DNA of 5,242 nt from Propionibacterium sp. (GTDB taxonomy: Bacteria; Actinomycetota; Actinomycetes; Propionibacteriales; Propionibacteriaceae). This document shows, piece by piece, positions 1 to 5,242 of this stretch. The notes under the pieces were generated by a model. The model did not search any database. It was not told the origin of the DNA and was given only the letters and a program-made list of their open reading frames with translations. The translations under genes were made by a program, and so were the position numbers. The stretch covers positions 1-5,242 of the forward strand of contig DURG01000365.1 in the NCBI GenBank assembly GCA_012837465.1, written 5' to 3'. Positions within the stretch are counted from its first letter, which is position 1. Every line of letters starts with the position of its first letter.

Positions 1-3000
1 CGCTCGGTGCGGTTCCGCTGGTTCGACCAGCCGCAGGTCGACGCCGAGCGCGCCGAGGTGCTGGCCGGCTTCGGAGCGGAGATCGAGGCCCTCATCGCCA
101 ACCCGCAGGCCGCTGACTACGACGAACGCATCCTCGGCCTCGCCGGCGTGCACGAGTGGACGGCCAATTACCTCGCCGCGCGCCTCGCCGACGGCGTGCC
201 GGCGCACGAGCCCATGCTCGAGGTGCTGCTGCACAAGTACTACGCCGACTATGACCTCAGCAACGTGCATCGCCTCACGCCGGTTCCTGAGCAGGGCGCG
301 TCCGAGCCCGCGAGGACCGCGTCCGGCCGAAGGGCCGGCCGCGCCATGGTGATCGCCGACTACAAGCTCGAGGGGCGCCCGCGCCGCTACGTGACCACCG
401 TCGGCACCAAGGACGAGTTGACCGACGGCACGCTCGAGCGCGTCGTCAACGACCAGTTCGCCGCCCGCCCCGAGGGCCACGAGGCCGTCACCGACCTCTA
501 CGTCGCCTGGCCCGGCACCCCCGATGAGGAGGGCATCGGCGAGGAGCTGGCCGCCATCCTCAACGAATGGGAGTGGGATCCGGGCACCCGCCGCGTCGCC
601 GTCGGGGTCTGCCTGGCCGACGGGACCGTCTGGTACCGCCTGTTCCGCTGCGACGAGGTCGACGGCCGCTGCGTGCTCCGCGAGGACGTGCGCCTCCGCG
701 GCCTCCACCCCATGGCCGGGCGCCGCCTCGACCTGTGGCGTCTCCGCGAGTTCGACACCACCCGCCTCCCCGCCCCCGACGACGTCCTGCTCTTCGAGGC
801 CGTCGCCAAGGCCAACCCCGACGACCGCCGCCTCGTGGCACTCGCCCAGGTGCGCCAGTTGGGCATCGTGCGCGACGGTGAGGGCAACCTCATCGGCCTG
901 CCCCACGCGGAACGCGCCGTGCAGAACTGCCTCGAGGCCATCCGCCGCACCCGCTCCAGCCGCGGCTCGGCCGGGTCGAAGCTGGACATGAACCACGTGT
1001 GGGTCTACGTCTGGCCGGAAGTGGACCTGCACGTCGACGACCTCAAGCCCCTGGCCGCCCGCATGAACCCGCTGACGGACGGCACCGGCATCGAGGAGGT
1101 GCTGTGCCACGGCCGCTTCGTGACCCACTCGCGGGTTGAGCCTGCGAGCGCAGCGAGCAGTGTCGAAACCCCTGAAACGTCCACGGCAACCGGATCACCA
1201 GCGTCGGCCAACTCACCCGGTTTCGACACGACCGCACCCCTCGCAAGCTCGGGGGCGGTCGGCTCAACCAGCGCATTGACTCCGCTGGCGGTGCGCTTCC
1301 ACGCGAAGCCGGGCGCGGGCGTGACCACGACGGTCACGCGGCCCCCGAGCAGCCCCCTCAAGCCCCTCGACGACTACGCGAACAAGGTGCTGCGCGCCCG
1401 CCGTCGTGGGCTGGTCTACCCGTACGAACTGACCGGCAGCCTGGCCGGCGAGGGCGGCTCGCTCGTCGAACTCGACCTGGACGAGAGCGGCCGCCTCGTC
1501 GAGGTGGATCGCGAGCCCGGCTGCAACAAGGCCGGCATCATCTGCGCCAGGGTCACCACCCGCACCGCACTGCACCCCGAGGGGATCACGCGCATCGTGC
1601 TCTCCGGAGACCCGACCAAGGGCCTCGGCGCAGTCGCGGAGCCCGAGTGCGCCCGCGTCATCGCGGCCATTGACCTGGCCGAGGAGATGGGCGTGCCCGT
1701 CGAGTGGTTCACGCTCTCCTCCGGCGCGCGGATCTCCATGGAGTCCGGCACCGAGAACATGGACTGGGTGGCCGCCGCGCTCCGTCGGATCATCGAGTTC
1801 ACGCAGGCGGGCGGTGAGATCAACGTGGTGGTCGCGGGCATCAACGTGGGGGCGCAACCCTATTGGAACGCCGAGGCGACCATGCTGATGCACACCAAGG
1901 GCATCCTCGTGATGACGCCGGATTCGGCGATGGTGCTCACCGGCAAGCAGTCGCTGGACTTCTCCGGTGGCGTCTCCGCCGAGGACAACTTCGGCATCGG
2001 CGGCTACGACCGCGTCATGGGCCCCAACGGCCAGGCGCAGTACTGGGCTCCCAATCTGGGCGCGGCGATGGGCGTGCTGCTGGCGCACTACGACCGCACC
2101 TATGTCGCGGCCGGCGACACCGGCCCCCGCAAGGCGGAGACGACGGACCCGGACGACCGCGACGTCTCTGACTTCCCGCACCACCTGGCCGGCTCCGATT
2201 TCGCGACGGTGGGTCAGATCTTCTCCTCCGAACACAACCCGGACCGGAAGAAGGCCTTCGACATCCGCACCGTCATCGCGGCGGTGTGTGACCAGGATCA
2301 CCCGCGCGTGGAGCGCTGGGCGGGCATGGCCGACGCCGAAACCGCCGTCGTGATCGACGCACGCATCGGCGGGCATTCGGTCAGCGTGCTGGGCATCGAG
2401 TCGCAGCCCGTGCCCCGCGCGGGATTCCCACCCACCGACGGCCCCGACACGTTCACCGCGGGCACCTTGTTCCCGCGTTCGTCGAAGAAGGCCGCCCGCG
2501 CGATCAACGCGGCCTCGGGCAACCGCCCGCTCGTCGTGCTGGCGAACCTGTCGGGCTTCGACGGCTCGCCGGAGTCGATGCGCAACCTGCAGCTCGAGTA
2601 CGGCGCGGAGATCGGCCGCGCGATCGTCAACTTCGAGGGCCCCATCGCGTTCGTGGTGATCTCTCGCTACCACGGCGGCGCGTTCGTGGTGTTCTCCAAG
2701 CAGCTCAACGAGAACATGACGGTGCTGGCGATCGAGGGCTCCTACGCCTCCGTGCTGGGCGGCGCCCCCGCCGCCGCGGTGGTGTTCGCCGGTGACGTCG
2801 CCAAGCGCACGGCCGCAGACGAGAGGGTGCGGGGGTTGGAGCTGAGGCTGCAAACGGCCGCTCCGCAGGACCGGGCATCGTTGCAGTTGGAACTGGCCGA
2901 TGCGCGCGCAGCGGTGCGGGCGGAGAAGATCTCCGAGGTGGCCGCCGAGTTCGACGGAGTGCACAACATCCACCGCGCCGTCGAGGTGGGCTCGGTGGAT

Positions 3001-3072
3001 CGCGTCATCGCGCCGTCCGAACTGCGCCCGGCGATCATCGACGTCATCGAGTCCCATCGCACGGTGGGCTGA
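1..3072 (+). CDS. Multidomain (eukaryote-type) acyl-CoA carboxylase, C-terminal part with full carboxyltransferase; 5' end outside window
   Basis: This is the carboxyltransferase end of a biotin-dependent acyl-CoA (acetyl/propionyl-CoA) carboxylase, which moves the carboxyl group from carboxybiotin to the acyl-CoA in the cytoplasm. The frame is open from base 1. The GTG at 7 is only the first possible start and has no ribosome site, so the gene almost surely begins upstream. Residues are numbered from that GTG. About 1-370 resemble the central region of eukaryotic single-chain ACC, with the HPMAGRRLDLWRLREF stretch (about 236-251) and an NHVWVYVWP stretch near 330. The N-terminal carboxyltransferase lobe starts near VYPYEL (470-475) and carries SSGARI (571-576), then NVGAQPYWNAEATM and MVLTGKQSLDFSGGVSAEDN. 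The C-terminal lobe starts near SSKK (825) and contains LANLSGFDGSPE (845 on) and GGAPAAAVVF (918-927), ending in VGSVDRVIAPSELRP. No biotin-carrier AMKM-type motif is present, so the carrier and biotin carboxylase should be encoded upstream. Two low-complexity linkers come from palindromic repeats. Family is confident; acyl-CoA preference is unknown. Confidence 0.9.
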   Translation, partial: RSVRFRWFDQPQVDAERAEVLAGFGAEIEALIANPQAADYDERILGLAGVHEWTANYLAARLADGVPAHEPMLEVLLHKYYADYDLSNVHRLTPVPEQGASEPARTASGRRAGRAMVIADYKLEGRPRRYVTTVGTKDELTDGTLERVVNDQFAARPEGHEAVTDLYVAWPGTPDEEGIGEELAAILNEWEWDPGTRRVAVGVCLADGTVWYRLFRCDEVDGRCVLREDVRLRGLHPMAGRRLDLWRLREFDTTRLPAPDDVLLFEAVAKANPDDRRLVALAQVRQLGIVRDGEGNLIGLPHAERAVQNCLEAIRRTRSSRGSAGSKLDMNHVWVYVWPEVDLHVDDLKPLAARMNPLTDGTGIEEVLCHGRFVTHSRVEPASAASSVETPETSTATGSPASANSPGFDTTAPLASSGAVGSTSALTPLAVRFHAKPGAGVTTTVTRPPSSPLKPLDDYANKVLRARRRGLVYPYELTGSLAGEGGSLVELDLDESGRLVEVDREPGCNKAGIICARVTTRTALHPEGITRIVLSGDPTKGLGAVAEPECARVIAAIDLAEEMGVPVEWFTLSSGARISMESGTENMDWVAAALRRIIEFTQAGGEINVVVAGINVGAQPYWNAEATMLMHTKGILVMTPDSAMVLTGKQSLDFSGGVSAEDNFGIGGYDRVMGPNGQAQYWAPNLGAAMGVLLAHYDRTYVAAGDTGPRKAETTDPDDRDVSDFPHHLAGSDFATVGQIFSSEHNPDRKKAFDIRTVIAAVCDQDHPRVERWAGMADAETAVVIDARIGGHSVSVLGIESQPVPRAGFPPTDGPDTFTAGTLFPRSSKKAARAINAASGNRPLVVLANLSGFDGSPESMRNLQLEYGAEIGRAIVNFEGPIAFVVISRYHGGAFVVFSKQLNENMTVLAIEGSYASVLGGAPAAAVVFAGDVAKRTAADERVRGLELRLQTAAPQDRASLQLELADARAAVRAEKISEVAAEFDGVHNIHRAVEVGSVDRVIAPSELRPAIIDVIESHRTVG
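282..338. repeat. REP-like palindromic sequence translated as linker 1 of the carboxylase
   Basis: The stretch begins with GGTTCCTGAGC (282-292), a sequence I know as the edge of interspersed palindromic repeats in high-GC actinobacteria. It contains GCGTCC twice (298-303 and 319-324) with GGAC (314-317) between them, and ends in a perfect hairpin CCGGCC-GAAG-GGCCGG (323-338). It is read in frame as an Ala/Arg/Gly/Ser-rich segment (about residues 94-112) between two parts that look like conserved protein. The insertion origin is inferred; the hairpin and low complexity are seen. Confidence 0.5.
1133..1269. repeat. Inverted pair of REP-like elements translated as linker 2 of the carboxylase
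   Basis: Two units of the form GGTTGAGCC-(core)-GTGTCGAAACC face each other. The first is on the plus strand at 1134-1170, the second on the minus strand at 1219-1269. The outer 9-base arms (1134-1142 and 1261-1269) and inner 11-base arms (1160-1170 and 1219-1229) are perfect reverse complements. The first core holds GCGAGC twice. The second core is itself a stem, CGACCGC paired with GCGGTCG, then CCCC with GGGG after one bulged A. About 48 bases separate the units. The frame stays open and gives roughly 46 Ala/Ser/Thr/Pro/Glu-rich residues (about 376-421) just before the carboxyltransferase lobe. This resembles the dispersed intergenic GGTTTCGACA...GGCTCAACC repeats of actinobacteria. Confidence 0.8.
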
Positions 3073-3090
3073 GAACCAGCGATCAACGCC

Positions 3091-3114
3091 TGCCTTCGGC
3101 ACGTTCCTGCCGGA
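3091..3114. terminator. Possible weak stem-loop between convergent genes
   Basis: The 46-base gap between the carboxylase stop (3070-3072) and the stop of the minus-strand dehydrogenase (3119-3121) contains CGGCA (3097-3101), a 6-base loop and TGCCG (3108-3112). An overlapping alternative is TGCC-TTC-GGCA (3091-3101). No T-run follows on either strand, so a canonical intrinsic terminator is not shown. Position between converging genes is the main argument for a termination role. Confidence 0.25.
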
Positions 3115-3118
3115 TTGG

Positions 3119-3739
3119 CTAGGACGTACCGAGCCCCAAGGCCTTGCCGTGGCTCCCCGGATCACCGAGGAGTTCGAGGATCGTGGCGGCCACATCGGCG
3201 CGCGGGATCATGCCCTTCATGGCGCGCCCCTCCTTCGTCTCCTGCGCGATCACGTGCCCCGTCGCCGGTTTGTCGGTGAGGCCGCCTGGGCGTACCACCG
3301 TCCAGTCGAGGCCGGAGGCGAAGACCAGCGCCTCCTGATCGTTGTGGTCCGCCAACGGCTTGGCGAGGGTGGCCTTCGCGAGGAGACGCAGCAGCGTGGG
3401 CATCAGCGCCCCGGAATCCCCGGCGCCGAGCGACGACTGCACTATCAGGCGCCGCACGCCGGCCTGTTGCATGGCGCTGATCACGCTGCGGATCACCTCG
3501 GTGCGGTGCCGGGGCGAACCCTTGGAACCGCCGGCGGTGACGACCACCGCCTCGGCACCATCGATGGCCTCCTTGAGTTGGGCCGGGTCGAGCGCGTCGC
3601 CGCGCACTTCCCGTACACCGTCGGGCAGGGCCTCCGAGCCGCTGCGGGAGAAGCACGTGACCTCATGCCCATCCGCCGCCGCCTGGCGGACCACCTCTGC
3701 ACCGGTGCCGCTGTTTCCGCCGATGACCGCGAGCTTCAT
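3119..3739 (-). CDS. NAD(P)-binding atypical SDR / NmrA-like oxidoreductase
   Basis: This is a 206-residue Rossmann-fold protein, close to the usual length of small atypical short-chain dehydrogenases (YwnB/NAD(P)H-binding group, COG0702-like). The N-terminus MKLAVIGGNSGTG gives the dinucleotide-binding GGxxGxG turn at residues 7-13. GDALDP (47-52) and VVVTAGG (65-71) follow at the ends of the next strands. QSSLGAG (101-107) sits where classical members carry catalytic Ser. DWTVVRPGGLTD (145-156) and IPRADVAA (178-185) are typical C-terminal signatures. No YxxxK catalytic pair is visible, so it may be a redox sensor or isomerase-like enzyme rather than a classical dehydrogenase; the substrate is unknown. 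I chose the ATG at 3739-3737 because the binding turn starts at once. An upstream in-frame start at 3835 would add 32 residues that do not look like this family. No clear Shine-Dalgarno precedes the ATG. It is divergent from the flavin monooxygenase gene and convergent with the carboxylase. Confidence 0.82.
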   Translation of the reverse strand: MKLAVIGGNSGTGAEVVRQAAADGHEVTCFSRSGSEALPDGVREVRGDALDPAQLKEAIDGAEAVVVTAGGSKGSPRHRTEVIRSVISAMQQAGVRRLIVQSSLGAGDSGALMPTLLRLLAKATLAKPLADHNDQEALVFASGLDWTVVRPGGLTDKPATGHVIAQETKEGRAMKGMIPRADVAATILELLGDPGSHGKALGLGTS

Positions 3740-3761
3740 GTGCCCAGTACAGCACACCGTT

Positions 3762-3804
3762 TTGCATCCCGCCGCGGCGTTGCCGCGGTGGCCGGGAGGT
3801 GCAA
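3762..3804. repeat. GC-rich imperfect hairpin in the divergent intergenic region
   Basis: The core CCGCGGC-GTT-GCCGCGG (3772-3788) is a perfect 7-bp stem with a 3-base loop, extendable to 10 bp with one G-T pair (3769-3791). Outside it, TTGCA (3762-3766) pairs with TGCAA (3800-3804) and TCCC (3767-3770) can pair with GGGA (3794-3797). It lies 23 bases upstream of the dehydrogenase start codon, within the untranslated or promoter region of that gene. Its function is not evident; it could be a repeat remnant or an RNA structure. Confidence 0.45.
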
Positions 3805-3822
3805 GCTCGGCACCAACGCGGC

Positions 3823-3838
3823 TGACAGGTGTCACCTG
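3823..3838. promoter_or_regulatory. Palindromic candidate operator
   Basis: CAGGTG-T-CACCTG (3826-3838) is a perfect 6-1-6 inverted repeat, overlapped by TGACA-GG-TGTCA (3823-3834). It lies 39 bases upstream of the -10 box of the monooxygenase gene and about 85 bases upstream of the dehydrogenase start, where a dimeric regulator could affect either or both. The palindrome is seen; the regulator is unknown and no regulator gene is present in the window. Confidence 0.45.
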
Positions 3839-3876
3839 CCCCGAGACAGAGCTGGGGCTTTCTTTGAATCTTCAAC

Positions 3877-3891
3877 TATGATGTAGAGGTG
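3877..3891 (+). promoter_or_regulatory. Leaderless promoter: -10 box TATGAT six bases before the GTG start
   Basis: TATGAT (3877-3882) differs from the TATAAT consensus by one base and sits in a local AT-rich patch. Six bases separate it from the GTG at 3889, so transcription would start at or within a base or so of the start codon. That is the standard leaderless arrangement of actinobacteria. No good -35 hexamer lies 16-18 bases upstream. The AGAGG just before GTG touches the start codon and is too close to act as a Shine-Dalgarno. This spacing supports GTG 3889 as the start. Confidence 0.7.
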
Positions 3892-4950
3892 GACATCGAC
3901 GTGATGGTGATCGGCGCCGGCCAGGCCGGGCTGTCTGCCGCGTACCACCTGAAGAGACTGGGCATCGAGTTCGTGGTGCTCGATTCCAACGCCTCCCCCG
4001 GCGGGGCCTGGCAGCACCGCTGGGATTCGCTGACGATGCGAGACGTGCACGGCGTTGCGGATCTGCCCGGTGAGGACGCACCCGTCTGGCGTGAGGGGGC
4101 CCGGGCCAACGTCGAGGTGCCGCGCTACTTCGCCGCCTACGAGGAGCGCTTCGAGTTGCCCGTCGAGCGACCGGTGCGCGTGCGCCGGGTCGAATCCGAC
4201 GGCGGCGAACTGCTGGTGCATACCGATGCCGGCACGTGGCGCGCCCGCTCCCTCATCAACGCGACGGGCACGTGGAACACGCCGTTCCTCCCCCACTACC
4301 CTGGCGCCGAAAGCTTTCGCGGCCAGCAGTTCCACACCGCCTCCTACCCCGGCCCGGAGACGCTCGCCGGCAAGCGCGTGGTGGTCATCGGTGGCGGCGC
4401 CTCGGCCGTGCAGTTCCTGGGCGAGCTCGCAGGCCTGGCCGACCTGACGTGGCTCACCCGCCGCCCGCCCGTGTGGCGCACCAGCGACTTCAACTCCGAG
4501 GCGGGGCGCGACGCCGTCGCCCTCGTCGAGGAGCGCGTGAAGCGCGGCCTGCCGCCGGAATCCGTGGTGAGCGTCACCGGCCTCATGCTGCGCGACCAGG
4601 AGAAGAAGGCCGCCGAGATGGGGATCTATGAGGCCCGACGCGAGATGTTCAGCAGCATCGAGCCCGACGGCGTGCGCTTCCCCGACGGCTCGTTCCAGCC
4701 CGCAGACGTGTTGCTTTGGGCGACGGGCTTCCGGCCGTCGATCAAGCACCTGGCGCCGCTGGGGCTGCGCTCCCCCGAAGGCGGCATCGAATTGCTCGCC
4801 CCGCGGGATCCGCACACGTTCACCACGTCCGCGGTCGACGGGCGGATCCACTTTGTGGGCTACGGCCCCTCGGCATCGACGATCGGCGCGACGAGGGCAG
4901 GCCGAGTCGCCGCCCTGGCGGTGAGGGATCAACTCACCCTGAGAAAATGA
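3889..4950 (+). CDS. FAD/NAD(P)H-dependent flavin monooxygenase-like oxidoreductase
   Basis: This complete 353-residue protein is of the flavin-containing monooxygenase/CzcO-type family (COG2072-like), which uses NAD(P)H and O2 to oxygenate small substrates through an FAD hydroperoxide. The FAD-binding GxGxxG is at residues 9-14 (VIGAGQAGL), right after the start, which fits a full N-terminus. PGGAWQHRWDSL (38-49) is the usual segment following the first Rossmann unit. NATGTWNTPFLP (124-135) is the first ATG-type motif. FRGQQFHTASY (143-153) matches the monooxygenase signature FxGxxxHTxxY. VVVIGGGASAVQ (164-175) is the NADPH-binding GxGxxA/G turn. LLWATGFRPS (275-284) is the second ATG motif. 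A charged helical stretch near 200-250 may shape the active site. No signal peptide or membrane segment is seen, so it should be cytosolic. The substrate is not predictable. The last codons and the stop lie in one arm of an inverted repeat. A long opposite-strand frame over it is a high-GC shadow. Confidence 0.9.
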   Translation: MDIDVMVIGAGQAGLSAAYHLKRLGIEFVVLDSNASPGGAWQHRWDSLTMRDVHGVADLPGEDAPVWREGARANVEVPRYFAAYEERFELPVERPVRVRRVESDGGELLVHTDAGTWRARSLINATGTWNTPFLPHYPGAESFRGQQFHTASYPGPETLAGKRVVVIGGGASAVQFLGELAGLADLTWLTRRPPVWRTSDFNSEAGRDAVALVEERVKRGLPPESVVSVTGLMLRDQEKKAAEMGIYEARREMFSSIEPDGVRFPDGSFQPADVLLWATGFRPSIKHLAPLGLRSPEGGIELLAPRDPHTFTTSAVDGRIHFVGYGPSASTIGATRAGRVAALAVRDQLTLRK

Positions 4951-4997
4951 AAACAGACACCGTTATTTGCATCGATCGGGTCGTTTTCTCAGGGTGA
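4934..4997. terminator. Long inverted repeat between convergent genes, possible bidirectional terminator
   Basis: TCACCCTGAGAAAA (4934-4947) and TTTTCTCAGGGTGA (4984-4997) are perfect 14-base reverse complements. The stem extends to 17 bp (4934-4950 with 4981-4997) through one T-G pair. The loop is 30 bases (4951-4980) and AT-richer than its surroundings. The left arm encodes the last residues and stop of the monooxygenase; the right arm ends 18 bases past the stop of the opposing oxidase gene. The placement fits a shared bidirectional terminator. No T-run follows the stem on either strand and the loop is long, so a repeat or protein-binding role is also possible. Confidence 0.5.
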
Positions 4998-5014
4998 ACT
5001 CCGCACATCCGGCT

Positions 5015-5242
5015 TCAGAGGCCGAGCAACCCTCGGGCATACGGGCTGAGGAGCACACCGTCGGGGTCGACGGCAGCACGCGCAGCGCGGAAGTCCTCGA
5101 AGCGCGGGTACAACTGAACCAGCCGGTCCGCGGTGAGCGTGTGCTCCTTGCCCCAGTGCGGGCGGCCGCCATGGGCCCGGAACACGGGTTCGACGGCAGC
5201 CAACAGCGGGGCAAACCGCTCGCGGTGGTAACGGTGCACCGC
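5015..5242 (-). CDS. C-terminal end of D-arabinono-1,4-lactone oxidase / gulonolactone dehydrogenase-type FAD oxidase (partial)
   Basis: Only the last 75 or so residues are in the window; the frame is open through the right edge, and the GTG at 5239 is internal, not a start. The fragment carries RPHWGKEHTL, the HWGK segment typical of the C-terminal domain of the aldonolactone oxidase family (ALO domain), where it lies next to the flavin. LYPRFEDFRAAR and DPDGVLLSPY follow, also characteristic of the chain end. Such enzymes oxidise aldono-1,4-lactones with FAD bound by an N-terminal PCMH-type domain, here outside the window. The actual substrate in actinobacteria is often uncertain. The gene converges on the monooxygenase gene with a 64-base gap filled mostly by the inverted repeat. 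Confidence 0.85.
   Translation of the reverse strand, partial: AVHRYHRERFAPLLAAVEPVFRAHGGRPHWGKEHTLTADRLVQLYPRFEDFRAARAAVDPDGVLLSPYARGLLGL

Noticed and set aside
7..9. GTG at 7 as the true start of the carboxylase
   Set aside because: The frame is open to base 1, no ribosome site or promoter can be seen, and the family needs upstream biotin carboxylase and carrier domains.
1133..1269. The inverted repeat pair as ends of an insertion sequence or CRISPR repeats
   Set aside because: Only about 48 bases lie between the units, with no transposase, no flanking direct repeats that I can see and no regular repeat-spacer pattern.
1264..3195. A 643-residue open frame on the minus strand across the carboxylase gene
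   Set aside because: It is antisense to clear carboxyltransferase motifs, rich in Arg, His, Ala and Gly without any recognisable domain, and is expected from the codon bias of a high-GC gene.
3740..3835. N-terminal extension of the dehydrogenase from an in-frame start at 3835
   Set aside because: The extra 32 residues precede a motif that normally begins the protein, overlap the hairpin and operator-like palindrome, and look like intergenic sequence.
2900..3886. A 328-residue plus-strand frame spanning the carboxylase end, the dehydrogenase gene and the intergenic region
   Set aside because: It crosses two gene boundaries and overlaps the well-supported minus-strand Rossmann protein; its product is low-complexity and matches no family I recognise.
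3832..4932. A 366-residue minus-strand frame opposite the flavin monooxygenase
   Set aside because: The plus strand carries all FAD, NADPH and FxGxxxHTxxY motifs in order plus a good promoter; the minus frame has none and is a high-GC shadow.
4951..5014. A small gene or RNA between the monooxygenase and the lactone oxidase
   Set aside because: The gap is 64 bases, mostly inverted-repeat loop and arm; there is no start codon with a ribosome site and no tRNA-like fold.

Overview
The window reads as chromosomal DNA of a high-GC Gram-positive bacterium (Actinomycetota). GC-ending codons dominate, GTG starts are used, one gene shows a leaderless promoter layout, and the interspersed palindromic repeats (GGTTGAGCC...GTGTCGAAACC and GGTTCCTGAGC types) are of a kind I associate with Propionibacteriales and Micrococcales. 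A member of the Propionibacteriaceae or a near relative is a reasonable guess, but the sequence alone does not prove it.

Layout. (1) Positions 1-3072, plus strand: the C-terminal part, at least 1,023 codons, of a very large single-chain acyl-CoA carboxylase of the eukaryote-like type. It holds the end of the central region and the complete two-lobed carboxyltransferase. The biotin carboxylase and biotin carrier domains would lie upstream of the window. Two stretches of palindromic-repeat-like DNA (282-338 and 1133-1269) lie inside this reading frame and are translated as low-complexity linkers. (2) 3119-3739, minus strand: an NAD(P)-binding atypical short-chain dehydrogenase/NmrA-like protein, convergent with the carboxylase gene. 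(3) 3740-3888: a 149-base divergent intergenic region holding a strong GC hairpin, a perfect 6-1-6 palindrome and a leaderless promoter. (4) 3889-4950, plus strand: a complete FAD/NAD(P)H-dependent flavin monooxygenase-like protein. (5) 4934-4997: a 17-bp inverted repeat around the junction with the next gene. (6) 5015-5242, minus strand: the C-terminal end of a D-arabinono-1,4-lactone oxidase/gulonolactone dehydrogenase-type FAD oxidase that runs off the right edge.

How the genes work together: the carboxylase belongs to acyl-CoA/malonyl-CoA supply for lipid synthesis. The other three are separate redox enzymes. The dehydrogenase-like gene and the monooxygenase are divergent and could share control through the intergenic palindrome, but no common pathway can be read from the sequence. 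I see no defence system, CRISPR array, transposase, integrase, tRNA or rRNA. The most unusual features are the translated palindromic repeats inside the carboxylase and the inverted repeat that overlaps the monooxygenase stop codon.
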